Origin: Deltaproteobacteria bacterium
GTDB taxonomy: Bacteria > Desulfobacterota > Desulfobacteria > Desulfobacterales > SURF-15
NCBI GenBank assembly: GCA_024644775.1
Contig: JAHEHB010000039.1
Span: forward strand, 1 to 20,500
DNA: 20,500 nucleotides
Direction of reading: 5' to 3'
Within the stretch, counting starts at the first letter, position 1, and each line of letters opens with the position of its first letter. Positions 1 through 8,367 of this stretch are shown one piece after another. Under the pieces are notes generated by a model. That model made no database searches. It was not told where the DNA came from and worked only from the letters and a program-made list of their open reading frames with translations. A program made the position numbers and the translations under genes.

Positions 1-1
1 T

Positions 2-1312
2 CGGCTCAATGTCGTTTTCAAAAATCTTAAAGGACATGGTAAGCTTTCTGAAAAGAATATTGCCGACGCCATGAAGGAAGTGCGAATGGCGCTTCTTGAA
101 GCCGATGTACACTATAAAGTGGTCAAACAATTTATTCTGGATGTCAAAGAGCGAGCCCTGGGCCAGGAGGTCTTATCAAGCCTAACCCCCGGTCAGCAAG
201 TTATAAAGATTGTCAATGACGAACTGACCCATCTCATGGGCTCTCAACACCAAGATTTGAATCTTAAGGGGCCGAGCCCGACACCGATAATGCTCGTGGG
301 CTTGCAGGGATCCGGAAAAACAACCACCGCAGGCAAACTCGCCCTGTTTACAAGGAAACAAGGACGAAAACCTTACTTGGTGCCTGCCGATGTTTACCGG
401 CCGGCAGCCATTGATCAGCTCAAAAAACTTGGAGAACAGCTGGATATCCCGGTCTTTTCCTCAGAACCGAACATGGATCCGGTTCGGATCTGTCAAGATT
501 CTCAAGTGGCTGCACAGAGGGCCGGGTGTGATACCCTGTTTCTCGATACGGCAGGACGTCTTCATATCGATGAGGCGTTAATGGATGAACTTCGTCTCAT
601 CCGAGAAACTATCCAACCAGCGGAAATACTTCTTGTTGCCGATGCCATGACCGGTCAAGACGCAGTAAATATAGCCGGTGCCTTTGACGAGATGTTGGAT
701 ATTGGGGGTGTTTTTCTGACCAAAATGGATGGTGATGCCCGGGGCGGAGCCGCTCTATCCATTAAATCCATAACCGGAAAACCGATTAAATTTATCGGTG
801 TTGGGGAAAAACTGAAAGATCTGGAGCCGTTTCATCCGGACAGGATGGCCTCAAGAATCCTCGGGATGGGCGATATCCTGACCATGATCGAAAAGGCCCA
901 GGAAGCGGTGGATGAAAAAAAAGCTGCCGAACTTGAAAAAAAGCTGCGTAAAAATCTATTCACTCTCGAAGACTTTCAGGACCAGATGCTTCAAATCAGA
1001 AATATGGGATCGTTTTCGGATCTGATCGGAATGCTTCCGGGTGCAGGGAAAATAAAGCAACTCAAAAATCTAGAGGTCGATGAAAAGGAGTTTGTTCGAA
1101 TCGAAGCCATTATTAATTCGATGACACCCGATGAGCGCCGCCATCATACGATCATTAATGGAAGCCGTCGGAAGCGAATCGCCAAGGGCAGCGGGACCAC
1201 GATTCAAGATGTAAACAAACTTCTGAAGAATTATATGCTGGTTCTGAAAATGATGAAGAAAATGAATAAGGGCGGCATGCGAGGATTCAGCCGCGGTATG
1301 CTTCCCTTCTGA
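2..1312 (+). CDS. ffh: Signal recognition particle protein Ffh (SRP54), 5'-truncated by the window edge
   Basis: This is the GTPase of the signal recognition particle. It binds 4.5S RNA and signal sequences and delivers ribosomes making membrane or exported proteins to FtsY. The reading frame is open from base 2, and the codons before the ATG at 71 already encode typical Ffh N-domain sequence ([17 protein letters not shown]), so only about ten N-terminal residues lie before the window. The NG domain shows the P-loop GLQGSGKTT (299-325), [16 protein letters not shown] and [10 protein letters not shown]. The methionine-rich M domain follows from about base 930, with the RNA-binding segment [12 protein letters not shown], and it ends in GMLPF. 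There are 436 visible residues, normal for the family. It is the first gene seen of a tightly spaced cluster; rpsP follows after 13 nt. Identity is certain; the true start cannot be seen. Confidence 0.97.
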   Translation, partial: RLNVVFKNLKGHGKLSEKNIADAMKEVRMALLEADVHYKVVKQFILDVKERALGQEVLSSLTPGQQVIKIVNDELTHLMGSQHQDLNLKGPSPTPIMLVGLQGSGKTTTAGKLALFTRKQGRKPYLVPADVYRPAAIDQLKKLGEQLDIPVFSSEPNMDPVRICQDSQVAAQRAGCDTLFLDTAGRLHIDEALMDELRLIRETIQPAEILLVADAMTGQDAVNIAGAFDEMLDIGGVFLTKMDGDARGGAALSIKSITGKPIKFIGVGEKLKDLEPFHPDRMASRILGMGDILTMIEKAQEAVDEKKAAELEKKLRKNLFTLEDFQDQMLQIRNMGSFSDLIGMLPGAGKIKQLKNLEVDEKEFVRIEAIINSMTPDERRHHTIINGSRRKRIAKGSGTTIQDVNKLLKNYMLVLKMMKKMNKGGMRGFSRGMLPF

Positions 1313-1325
1313 AGGAGACAAGGAC

Positions 1326-1568
1326 ATGGCAGTTAAGATAAGATTGGCTCGGCACGGTGCAAAAAAAAGGCCGTTTTACCGAATCGTTGTGGCAGATAGC
1401 GAAAGCCCGAGAGACGGAAGATTCTTAGAAGTTGTCGGTACATATAATCCACTGACAAACCCGGCTGACGTTTCGCTAAAGGGAGAACGGATCAAGTACT
1501 GGATGGAGCAGGGTGCACTTCCGACAAATACGGTGAAAAATTTATTGAAGAAGGAACCGGTAGGATAA
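1326..1568 (+). CDS. rpsP: 30S ribosomal protein S16
   Basis: This is a small-subunit protein needed for 30S assembly, where it binds 16S rRNA. The 80-residue product is the usual size and begins [18 protein letters not shown], followed by [16 protein letters not shown] and VGTYNP, all diagnostic of bS16. The ATG is preceded by AAGGAGA (1312-1318), which sits just after the ffh stop, so this start is secure. The order ffh-rpsP-KH protein-rimM-trmD is a well-known bacterial arrangement and supports co-transcription. Confidence 0.98.
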   Translation: MAVKIRLARHGAKKRPFYRIVVADSESPRDGRFLEVVGTYNPLTNPADVSLKGERIKYWMEQGALPTNTVKNLLKKEPVG

Positions 1569-1624
1569 TCCTGCAGAGTTTATTTATCCCTTAATTCTCA
1601 ACCGCTAACAAAGGAGATGGAGCG

Positions 1625-1855
1625 ATGAAAGAGTTGATCACGTACATTGCCCAGGCACTCGTGGACAATCCAGACGAGGTATCGGTCGCAGAGGTTGAGG
1701 GGAACCAAACCTCTGTGCTGGAGCTAACGGTGGCAAAAGAGGATCTAGGGAAAGTAATCGGGAAGCAGGGACGGACTGCCAGAGCCATGCGGACGATTTT
1801 AAGCGCTGCGTCCGCAAAGGTAAAAAAACGGACGGTCTTGGAGATTATCGAGTAA
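1625..1855 (+). CDS. khpA: KhpA-like KH-domain RNA-binding protein
   Basis: This is a 76-residue single KH-domain protein of the KhpA (formerly YlqC/UPF0109) family, a small cytoplasmic RNA chaperone usually found between rpsP and rimM. The KH signature GKVIGKQGR carries the GxxG loop, and it is followed by ARAMRTIL and a C-terminal strand ending in LEIIE. A strong ribosome-binding site (AAGGAGATGG, about 1611-1620) lies just upstream of the ATG. In other bacteria KhpA partners with KhpB/EloR, which is not in this window. A regulatory or ribosome-maturation role is inferred from family and position only. Confidence 0.93.
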   Translation: MKELITYIAQALVDNPDEVSVAEVEGNQTSVLELTVAKEDLGKVIGKQGRTARAMRTILSAASAKVKKRTVLEIIE

Positions 1856-1859
1856 GCTC

Positions 1860-2369
1860 TTGGAGACAGATGGTCTTCTCCCGATCGGGAAAATAGTCGG
1901 TGCTCATGGTATAATGGGTGCACTCAGAGTCTTTTCTTTTGCAGAATCCCCATCTGTATTTAAGCCTGGCGGTTTAATCTATCTCAAAAGTGACAAGGGG
2001 GGGGAGAGAACCTGCACCATCAAGTGGGCCAAGCCTCACCGAAAGGGTGTGCTGTTGGCCCTTAAAGGAATAGATAGCCGCAACGGTGCTGAGTCTTTAA
2101 TCGGAGCCGAATTACTGGTAAATAAGGAATCGCTTCCGAAGTTAGAAAAAGGAACGTACTATTGGTTTGATATTGTTGGACTTTCTGTCTTTACCTTCGA
2201 CAACGCATATATTGGCCGGGTAACATCAATTCTACCAACCGGCAGCAACGATGTGTATGTTGTTCAGGATGAAGATAAAGAGATCCTCGTACCGGCACTC
2301 GAATCGGTGGTTGTAGAAATCGATTTCGAGAAAAAACGGATGACAGTTGATTTGCCAGAGGGATTGTGA
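1860..2369 (+). CDS. rimM: Ribosome maturation factor RimM
   Basis: This is a 16S rRNA processing factor that binds S19 and helps mature the 30S head. The 169-residue product is normal in length. The N-terminal RimM domain opens with LLPIGKIVGAHGIMGALRV. The C-terminal PRC-barrel contains YYWFDIVGL, YIGRVTSILPTGSNDVYVV and ILVPAL. The only sensible start is TTG at 1860, four bases after the khpA stop. It has no clear Shine-Dalgarno, and the nearest ATG (1870) is out of frame, so translation may be coupled to khpA. The TTG start is the uncertain part; identity is not. Confidence 0.95.
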   Translation: METDGLLPIGKIVGAHGIMGALRVFSFAESPSVFKPGGLIYLKSDKGGERTCTIKWAKPHRKGVLLALKGIDSRNGAESLIGAELLVNKESLPKLEKGTYYWFDIVGLSVFTFDNAYIGRVTSILPTGSNDVYVVQDEDKEILVPALESVVVEIDFEKKRMTVDLPEGL

Positions 2370-2379
2370 TCGTGGTTTT

Positions 2380-3168
2380 ATGAAATTATCCGTCCTAACG
2401 ATTTTTCCGGAAATGTTTCAAACATTTTGGGATCATGGGATTATCCGAAGGGCAATTTTACAAAATAAATTATGCGCTCGAACTTCAAATATTAGAGATT
2501 TTGCTGCCGGTAGGCATCGGGTCGTGGACGATATCCCCTATGGGGGTGGTTCTGGAATGGTGATGAAACCCGAGCCGCTGGCCGGTGCCATAAGGGCAGC
2601 AAAGGAAGCGACGCCCCGATCAAAAACAGTACTTTTAACGCCTCAGGGTCGCGTCTTTACCCAAGATATGGCCCATCACCTGGCAGCGTTTGATGGACTC
2701 ATACTGGTATGCGGCCGGTACGAAGGGCTTGATGAACGGATCCGGACCGATTTCATTGACCTTGAGATCTCTATCGGTGACTACGTTCTGACAGGTGGGG
2801 AGCTGGCAGCGATGGTGATCATCGAAGCGGTTACCCGGCTCATCCCGGGTACACTCGGTGGTACAGACTCGGCGGAAAAGGATTCTTTTTCCGATTACCG
2901 GATAGAACACGCACACTATACACGGCCACGAACCTTTGAAGGTCAATCGGTTCCTCCCGTGCTACTGTCCGGACATCATAGAGAGATAGAAAAATGGCGG
3001 CGTGAATCATCACTCATTCGGACTTTTTTGAAGCGAAAGGATCTTCTTGAAGATAAGACCTTGAACCAAGTGGAGATAAACATTTTAAAGAAATGGTGCC
3101 TCGAGATTGAAAGAATTATTCACGCCCAATCTGTACGTGGCACTGATGCATTATCCGGTAGTCAATAA
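2380..3168 (+). CDS. trmD: tRNA (guanine(37)-N1)-methyltransferase TrmD
   Basis: TrmD methylates G37 of tRNAs with a G at position 36, using S-adenosylmethionine, and so prevents +1 frameshifting. The ATG at 2380 is preferred over the in-frame ATG at 2347 because TrmD proteins begin at MKLSVLTIFPEMF and the longer form would run back into rimM. Visible motifs are RHRVVDDIPYGGGSGMV (about 46-62), the SPOUT-knot segments CGRYEGLDER (111-120) and GDYVLTGGELA (133-143), then KDSF with the likely catalytic Asp168, and HYTRP. At 262 residues it is slightly long: the C-terminal ~20 residues are coded by the stretch that overlaps the next gene by 62 nt. Where most relatives have a Leu-Leu-Glu-type sequence before YTRP, this one has RIEHAH. 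Confidence 0.96.
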   Translation: MKLSVLTIFPEMFQTFWDHGIIRRAILQNKLCARTSNIRDFAAGRHRVVDDIPYGGGSGMVMKPEPLAGAIRAAKEATPRSKTVLLTPQGRVFTQDMAHHLAAFDGLILVCGRYEGLDERIRTDFIDLEISIGDYVLTGGELAAMVIIEAVTRLIPGTLGGTDSAEKDSFSDYRIEHAHYTRPRTFEGQSVPPVLLSGHHREIEKWRRESSLIRTFLKRKDLLEDKTLNQVEINILKKWCLEIERIIHAQSVRGTDALSGSQ

Positions 3169-3679
3169 AGCCGGCGATATCGTCGCTGCAGCTGTGACGA
3201 ATCTGGATTTACACGATATATCCAGAGCAGCAAAAACTTATGGGGTGAAACAGTTTTATGTGATCACTCCTCTTACGGATCAGAAAGCGCTTGTTAATCG
3301 ACTGATTCACCATTGGGTTTTAGGCGTCGGTTCGCGGTACAATCCGAAAAGAGGCGCTGCCTTGCAATTGATCCGAACTGCAGATTCGTTGGATGAGGTC
3401 GTCCATCACGTTCGGCGAAATTGCGGCGTAGAACCGAAGACCGTCGTAACCAGTGCAAAAACGAATTCGCGAAATATAAGCTTTGGCAAACTTCGGGAGA
3501 TGATGCAGAACAGAACACCCCATGTATTGGTTTTTGGCACCGCATGGGGACTTTCAGAAAGTGTGTTGTCGGCAGCCGATTTTTTGCTGGAACCAATTCG
3601 CGGAAACGAAGCGTACAATCATTTATCTGTAAGATCCGCGACTGCAGTTGTACTGGATCGACTGTTAGGGAATAGATAA
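3107..3679 (+). CDS. SPOUT-type SAM-dependent RNA methyltransferase (Methyltrn_RNA_4-like)
   Basis: This 190-residue protein resembles the family annotated as SAM-dependent RNA methyltransferase (Methyltrn_RNA_4, PF09936), which typically sits between trmD and rplS in Desulfobacterota. Family hallmarks visible here are LYVALMHYPVVNK (9-21), TNLDLHDISRAAKTYGV (31-47), the SAM-site segment FGTAWGLS (143-150) and NHLSVRSATAVVLDRLLG (171-188), which is the SPOUT-knot C-terminus. The RNA target is not established. TTG 3107 is chosen because the conserved Leu-Tyr before VAL would be lost if GTG 3137 or ATG 3146 were used. The TTG choice gives a 62-nt out-of-frame overlap with trmD. Family membership is confident; start and substrate are not. 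Confidence 0.85.
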   Translation: MKELFTPNLYVALMHYPVVNKAGDIVAAAVTNLDLHDISRAAKTYGVKQFYVITPLTDQKALVNRLIHHWVLGVGSRYNPKRGAALQLIRTADSLDEVVHHVRRNCGVEPKTVVTSAKTNSRNISFGKLREMMQNRTPHVLVFGTAWGLSESVLSAADFLLEPIRGNEAYNHLSVRSATAVVLDRLLGNR

Positions 3680-3803
3680 GAAACCATACGTAACTTATAA
3701 ATGTGAGAGATGAATTCTTAGAATGAACCAGTAAGAATCCAAACACTTTTGTAAAACGGTCACTTTCCTGACTTGTTACGGGATTGTGAATATTAATTTA
3801 ATA

Positions 3804-3809
3804 TATAAT
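3804..3809 (+). promoter_or_regulatory. Possible -10 box upstream of rplS
   Basis: The 153-bp gap before rplS holds a perfect TATAAT in an AT-rich stretch, 24 bases before the rplS ATG. No good -35 hexamer sits at 16-18 bp: TTGTGA is 14 bp away and TTGTTA is 25 bp away. It may be an extra internal promoter or chance in AT-rich sequence. An imperfect hairpin (ATTCTTA at 3714-3720 with TAAGAAT at 3732-3738) lies upstream but lacks a T-tract. Confidence 0.25.
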
Positions 3810-3832
3810 GAATATTATTTTCGGGGGATACC

Positions 3833-4180
3833 ATGGAAAGGATAAAACAGTTAGAGCGGGAAATGATGCGATTGGATTTGCCGGAATTCGGACCGGGAGA
3901 TAACGTGAATGTTCACGTAAAAATTAAAGAAGGCGAAAAAGAGCGAATTCAGGTTTTTCAGGGTGTTGTCATCAGCAGAAGAAAGGGAACTACAAACGCT
4001 ACTTTCACGGTGAGAAAAGTTTCGTATGGAATCGGAGTGGAACGTATTTTTCCGCTTCATTCCCCAATCATCGACAAAATCGAAGTCGTGACGCGAGGTC
4101 GCGTGAGACGCGCAAAAATCTACTATCTTAGAAAGTTAAGAGGAAAAGCTGCAAGAATAAAAGAACGTCGTATAACCTAA
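3833..4180 (+). CDS. rplS: 50S ribosomal protein L19
   Basis: L19 sits at the interface of the 30S and 50S subunits. The 115-residue protein shows the family sequence [19 protein letters not shown], then [37 protein letters not shown] and a basic C-terminal tail [22 protein letters not shown]. The ATG follows CGGGGGATACC, a reasonable ribosome-binding site. It lies 153 bp after the methyltransferase gene, the widest gap in this block, so it could have its own promoter. Identity and start are secure. Confidence 0.98.
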   Translation: MERIKQLEREMMRLDLPEFGPGDNVNVHVKIKEGEKERIQVFQGVVISRRKGTTNATFTVRKVSYGIGVERIFPLHSPIIDKIEVVTRGRVRRAKIYYLRKLRGKAARIKERRIT

Positions 4181-4225
4181 CCCGGACGAGCCGAAACCAA
4201 ACAGGTCGTTAAAAGAACCACAAGG

Positions 4226-4256
4226 CACGAAGAAAAAATTTAAAAAAATCTTCGTG
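4226..4256. repeat. 8-bp inverted repeat with AT-only loop between rplS and rnhB
   Basis: CACGAAGA (4226-4233) pairs perfectly with TCTTCGTG (4249-4256) across a 15-base loop made only of A and T. The flanks (accacaagg before, acctgcgtgtcttct after) extend it imperfectly. No T-run follows the stem, so it is not a standard intrinsic terminator. It resembles dispersed intergenic palindromes of the cacgaag/cttcgtg type. The rest of 4181-4343 shows no gene. Confidence 0.55.
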
Positions 4257-4343
4257 ACCTGCGTGTCTTCTAGGTGAAATAAAATTTTGACAAAGAGTGC
4301 AAGAATTTTCTTTTTAAGCGCCTAACACATACCACGGTCGTCA

Positions 4344-4991
4344 ATGAAACCGGACCTGTGGAAATTCGAAAAAGAAGGTACAGAAAAAGGGTTTTATAAA
4401 ATTGCAGGCATCGACGAAGCCGGCCGTGGCCCTTTGGCGGGTCCTGTTGTTTCTGCAGCCGTGATGTTGCCTTCCGGCTTTTCGGTGGAAGGCATCACGG
4501 ATTCAAAGAAACTCACCTCCAAAAAACGGGCCGATCTTTATGAAGAAATTTATAAACATGCGATGTCCGTCGGAATCGGCATTGTAGATGCAGCAGAAAT
4601 TGACCGTATCAATATCCTTAATGCCTCCCTCCTTTCCATGTTGATGTCGGTTGAAAATTTGCATCCTCAGCCAGACTTTCTTCTAATAGACGGTCAACAT
4701 CGAGTCTCATCGAGCATACCGCAACTGCCGATACCGAAAGGCGATTTTCTGAGTATTTCTGTAGCTGCGGCATCGATCGTGGCGAAAGTGACCCGAGACC
4801 GTCTCATGGATAGATATCATCACGATTACCCTCAATTTGGATTTTGTCATCATAAAGGATATCCAACGAGAGCCCATAAAAAAGCCATTGACAAATACGG
4901 TTGCTGCCTCATACACCGTCGAAGCTTCCGGGGCGTTAAGGAGTATGGCGATCATGACAAAGGATCGACAGCAATACGGAAGAGAAAGTGA
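4344..4991 (+). CDS. rnhB: Ribonuclease HII
   Basis: RNase HII nicks the RNA strand of RNA/DNA hybrids and removes single ribonucleotides from DNA. The 215-residue product has the full motif set: IAGIDEAGRGPLAGPV (20-35) with Asp24 and Glu25, DSKKL (53-57), LLIDGQ with Asp116, KGDFLSISVAAASIVAKVTR with Asp134, and FGFCHHKGYPTRAHKKAI. The four acidic residues keep the same spacing as the DEDD set of E. coli RNase HII. The ATG has no obvious Shine-Dalgarno. The gene overlaps yraN by 38 nt at its 3' end, consistent with translational coupling. Confidence 0.96.
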   Translation: MKPDLWKFEKEGTEKGFYKIAGIDEAGRGPLAGPVVSAAVMLPSGFSVEGITDSKKLTSKKRADLYEEIYKHAMSVGIGIVDAAEIDRINILNASLLSMLMSVENLHPQPDFLLIDGQHRVSSSIPQLPIPKGDFLSISVAAASIVAKVTRDRLMDRYHHDYPQFGFCHHKGYPTRAHKKAIDKYGCCLIHRRSFRGVKEYGDHDKGSTAIRKRK

Positions 4992-5325
4992 AACCGATGC
5001 GGCGAGACTGCTGAAGAAAAAAGGGTATAAAATACTGGAACAGAATTACCGTAACCAAATTGGTGAAATCGATATTATTGCAAAACATAAAAACACGGTG
5101 GTTTTTGTAGAAGTCAAAGCCAGGAGATCCCGTCACTATGGACATGCCAAATGGGCCATCACTCCTAAGAAACAAAGAAAATTGTCCATGATTGCATTGT
5201 ATTATCTAAAAGACACCCAACAAATTCAAGCAAAGGCACGATTTGATGTTGTCACGATCCATTCGGAAAATAAAATCTTTCGAATCGAAATCATCAAGAA
5301 TGCCTTTGAATTGGCCTATGAATAA
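4954..5325 (+). CDS. yraN: YraN / UPF0102 family endonuclease-fold protein
   Basis: This 123-residue UPF0102 protein has a predicted PD-(D/E)XK endonuclease-like fold. Its cellular role is not established; the position next to rnhB is common in bacteria and suggests nucleic-acid maintenance. The conserved frame is visible: YGRESETDAARLLKKKGYKILEQNYR, then GEIDIIAKHKNTVVFVEVKAR with the Asp and Glu-x-Lys of the nuclease signature, then RFDVVTI. ATG 4954 is chosen because AAGGAG (4938-4943) is about 10 bases before it. ATG 4945 is only one base from that site, and an open frame reaching back to 4837 lies inside rnhB. Confidence 0.9.
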   Translation: MTKDRQQYGRESETDAARLLKKKGYKILEQNYRNQIGEIDIIAKHKNTVVFVEVKARRSRHYGHAKWAITPKKQRKLSMIALYYLKDTQQIQAKARFDVVTIHSENKIFRIEIIKNAFELAYE

Positions 5326-6184
5326 CCGAAAAGCCTTTCAGCAACGGGGTACCCTATTTATCGTTGCCACACCCATCGGAAACAAAGAAGATATTACGGT
5401 AAGAGCGCTCCGGATTCTCAAAGAAGTCGATTTCATCGCAGCAGAAGATACGCGAAAGACAGGGAGACTCCTCGCCTATCACAATATTCACGGACGCTTC
5501 ATCTCGTATCACGAGCACAACGAAACAGAACGAACCGAAAAATTACTTGGAAAACTCAAACAAGGGACCTCCATTGCCTTGGTCACAAATGCAGGCACCC
5601 CTGTCGTATCCGATCCTGGATATCCATTGATTAAGGCTGCAATCGGCAACGAAATCCCAGTAATTCCCATCCCCGGTGTTTCGGCGGCTGTCACTGCGTT
5701 GAGTGCTGCTGGATTACCAACGGATTCCTTTGTGTTTATAGGTTTTGTTGCCAGAAAAGAAAATAAACGTTTAAAACAACTCCGTGAACTTGCACAGGAG
5801 AATCGAACCCTTATATTTTACGAGTCACCCAGGCGAATTCGAAAACTTTTGGATGAGATCGTGGAAGTACTGGGAGACAGATACGCAGTGTTGGCCAGGG
5901 AAATGACCAAACGCTTTGAAGAGTTTCTACGGGGCCGTTTATCCGAAATACGAAACCGTTTGAATGAACGGTCGGCAATCAAAGGAGAGTTGACACTGCT
6001 GGTGTCGGGGAAAGAAATTACAAGCGATGCGTTTCCTGATATAATCAAGGAAGAACTTGAAAGACAACTATTAGAAAAACAGATCCCTCTTTCTGAGATT
6101 GTTAAACGTATGGTAAGAAAATATGGCGTCGCCAAATCCAAAATATACACCGAAGCGTTACAAATAAAATCGAAGAGGAGTTAA
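5318..6184 (+). CDS. rsmI: 16S rRNA (cytidine(1402)-2'-O)-methyltransferase RsmI
   Basis: RsmI 2'-O-methylates C1402 in the decoding centre of 16S rRNA. The 288-residue product has the tetrapyrrole-methylase fold: GTLFIVATPIGNKEDITVRAL (11-31), AAEDTRKTGRLL (41-52), SYHEHNE, SDPGYPLI, PGVSAAVTALSAAGLPTDSF, FYESPRR and REMTKRFEE. Residues 89-97 read VTNAGTPVV, where RsmI usually has a SDAGTP-like motif, so a conserved Asp appears as Asn. The C-terminal region (about 240-288) is the usual helical RsmI tail. ATG 5318 gives an 8-nt overlap with yraN; ATG 5300 is a less likely alternative. Confidence 0.94.
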   Translation: MNNRKAFQQRGTLFIVATPIGNKEDITVRALRILKEVDFIAAEDTRKTGRLLAYHNIHGRFISYHEHNETERTEKLLGKLKQGTSIALVTNAGTPVVSDPGYPLIKAAIGNEIPVIPIPGVSAAVTALSAAGLPTDSFVFIGFVARKENKRLKQLRELAQENRTLIFYESPRRIRKLLDEIVEVLGDRYAVLAREMTKRFEEFLRGRLSEIRNRLNERSAIKGELTLLVSGKEITSDAFPDIIKEELERQLLEKQIPLSEIVKRMVRKYGVAKSKIYTEALQIKSKRS

Positions 6185-6194
6185 AGGATTCCTA

Positions 6195-8351
6195 ATGGTA
6201 AATCTCGATGCGATATTTTCTCCGGTTTCTGTGGCTGTCGTGGGTGCATCTACTTCACCCGGTAAGGTCGGACATGATATCTTCGAAAACATCTTAAGGG
6301 GGGGCTTTACCGGAACGCTTTATCCGGTCAATCCCTCTGCAAAATCCGTGTTGAGTGTACGAGCCTATCCGTCCATTACCGAAATCCCGGACGCTGTCGA
6401 TCTTGCGATGATCATTTTACCGCCTAAAGCCGCGCTTCGTGCGGTAGAGGATGCCATTGAAAAGGGTGTCAAGGGTATTGTGATTGTTTCCGCAGGATTT
6501 AGAGAAGTCGGCGGTGAGGGATTAGAAATCGAAGAAAATATTGTTTCGCTTTGCAAAGATGCAGGTATCCGCGTAGTAGGCCCCAACTGTCTTGGTGTAA
6601 TCAACCCAATGCCATCGGTAAAGCTCAATGCCAGCTTCTCAGCACGTATGCCGGCGCACGGTAATATTTCCTTTATTTCCCAAAGTGGGGCTTTGTGCAC
6701 GGCGGTGCTTGATTTTGCAACCGATAGAGGCTTTGGTTTTTCTAAATTTATTTCCATCGGCAATAAAGCGGATGTGGATGAACTGGATTTGTTGCGTTAC
6801 TTCCACCAAGATCCCGATACAGAAGTCATTCTCATATATTTGGAAGAACTCCGGAGAGGACCGGAATTCATCGAAGTCGTTAAGGAAATCACGTCCGGCG
6901 ACTATCGCCCAACACCGGTCTTGGCGATAAAATCGGGGAGAACAACCGCCGGCGCTCGGGCTGCCGCATCCCACACAGGTGCCTTGGCTGGGACTGAGGC
7001 AGTGTATGATGCGATCTTTCGGCAATCCGGAATTATCCGTGTAGACTCCATTAACGAATTGTTCGATTTTGCCAGTGCATTTGCTTATAGAAATGAAAGT
7101 GCGCTGGGGAAACTGCGAAGAAAGGTTCCCCATGGAAATCGGGTTGCCATTGTAACTAACGCAGGCGGCCCGGGAATCGTTGCCACCGATATGACGGTGT
7201 CTTCAGGGTTACAGTTAGCTGAATTTAACGAGGATACCCTCGAAACCTTGGCAAGTCACCTTCCCACAACGGCGAACCTCAGAAACCCTGTGGATGTCAT
7301 CGGTGATGCGGCCCAGGATCGTTATGAAAATGCGCTTACGGCCGTCATCAAAGATGAAGGCGTTGATGGTGCTCTGGTTATTCTCACCCCTCAATCCATG
7401 ACCGACGTTTTGGGAACGGCACAGGCCATTGCCCAGATTGCCCGACGGTCTCATAAGCCGATTCTTTGCTGTTTTATGGGGATTATCGATGTCTCCTCCG
7501 GGGTAAAATATTTACAGGAGCAGGGGATACCGGTTTACAGGTTCCCCGAACATGCCGCCAAGGCGTTTGGTGCCCTCTACCAGTATGCCCAGTGGATGAA
7601 CCGTCAACATCTTGCACAATTTCAATTAGATCAGGACAAAGCAAAGGCCGACGAAATTATCAAAAACTGGCTTTCAAATGACAAGACACAGCTAGGAGAG
7701 TTGGAGGGAATCGAACTTCTGAAATGCTATGGTTTCCAGGTGTTGCCCACCGAACTGGCGCAAAATCGTGAAGAAGCCGGTAAAATTGCTCAAAAGATAG
7801 GTTTTCCGGTTGTCATGAAAATTGTATCACCGGATATACTCCATAAAACCGATGCCGGCGGTGTAATCGTAGGACTGGAAAATAAGAAAGCTGTGGAAAA
7901 TGCGTATGACAGCATTGTCGAGAGTGCGATGGCTTTTAAATCGGATGCCGATATCAAAGGCGTATTGATTCAGAAGAAGGCTTCAGCAGGAAGGGAAGTG
8001 ATTATCGGTATGAATCGATATCCTGTTTTTGGTCCACTGCTTATGGTTGGTCTGGGGGGTATTTTTGTTGAAATATTTCAGGATGTTGTATTCCGGCTTA
8101 CTCCGATCGGTCGAAACGAGGCGCGACGCATGATTCGAAGCATTCGGGGGTATAACCTTTTTAAAAGCTTTCGCGGGCGCCCAAAAGCGGATCTCGATAT
8201 TTTAGAGAAACTGATGGTCTGTTTTTCAAATCTTGTCGAAAACCACCCGGAAATCAAAGAAATGGATATCAATCCCCTTTTGGTGCATGATGAAGGAAAA
8301 GGGGCAACCGTGGCCGACTGTCGACTTATCCTGACGCCGAACGAACCATAA
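6195..8351 (+). CDS. ADP-forming acetate/acyl-CoA synthetase, fused alpha-beta chain
   Basis: This NDP-forming acyl-CoA synthetase (ACD) interconverts acyl-CoA, ADP and phosphate with acid, CoA and ATP, a route that can make ATP by substrate-level phosphorylation. The 718-residue chain joins what are separate subunits in archaea. A CoA-binding domain (about 1-135, VAVVGASTSPGKVGHDIFENI, VVGPNCLGVINP) leads into succinyl-CoA-ligase-like domains with ASHTGALAG, whose His260 matches the phosphohistidine. A C-terminal ATP-grasp domain (about 500-718) contains PVVMKIVSPDILHKTDAGG with the second conserved His550, and EMDINPLLV. There is no acetyltransferase domain, unlike Pat-type fusions. AAAGGA lies about six bases before the ATG. 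The acyl substrate cannot be read from sequence. Confidence 0.92.
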   Translation: MVNLDAIFSPVSVAVVGASTSPGKVGHDIFENILRGGFTGTLYPVNPSAKSVLSVRAYPSITEIPDAVDLAMIILPPKAALRAVEDAIEKGVKGIVIVSAGFREVGGEGLEIEENIVSLCKDAGIRVVGPNCLGVINPMPSVKLNASFSARMPAHGNISFISQSGALCTAVLDFATDRGFGFSKFISIGNKADVDELDLLRYFHQDPDTEVILIYLEELRRGPEFIEVVKEITSGDYRPTPVLAIKSGRTTAGARAAASHTGALAGTEAVYDAIFRQSGIIRVDSINELFDFASAFAYRNESALGKLRRKVPHGNRVAIVTNAGGPGIVATDMTVSSGLQLAEFNEDTLETLASHLPTTANLRNPVDVIGDAAQDRYENALTAVIKDEGVDGALVILTPQSMTDVLGTAQAIAQIARRSHKPILCCFMGIIDVSSGVKYLQEQGIPVYRFPEHAAKAFGALYQYAQWMNRQHLAQFQLDQDKAKADEIIKNWLSNDKTQLGELEGIELLKCYGFQVLPTELAQNREEAGKIAQKIGFPVVMKIVSPDILHKTDAGGVIVGLENKKAVENAYDSIVESAMAFKSDADIKGVLIQKKASAGREVIIGMNRYPVFGPLLMVGLGGIFVEIFQDVVFRLTPIGRNEARRMIRSIRGYNLFKSFRGRPKADLDILEKLMVCFSNLVENHPEIKEMDINPLLVHDEGKGATVADCRLILTPNEP

Positions 8352-8367
8352 TGTAATACGGCCTTTC

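Noticed and set aside
4226..4256. Intrinsic terminator after rplS
   Set aside because: The stem is perfect for 8 bp, but no T-run follows it and the 15-base loop is long.
6639..7133. A 164-residue minus-strand open frame inside the acyl-CoA synthetase gene
   Set aside because: It lies wholly within a well-supported conserved gene and has no recognisable motif.
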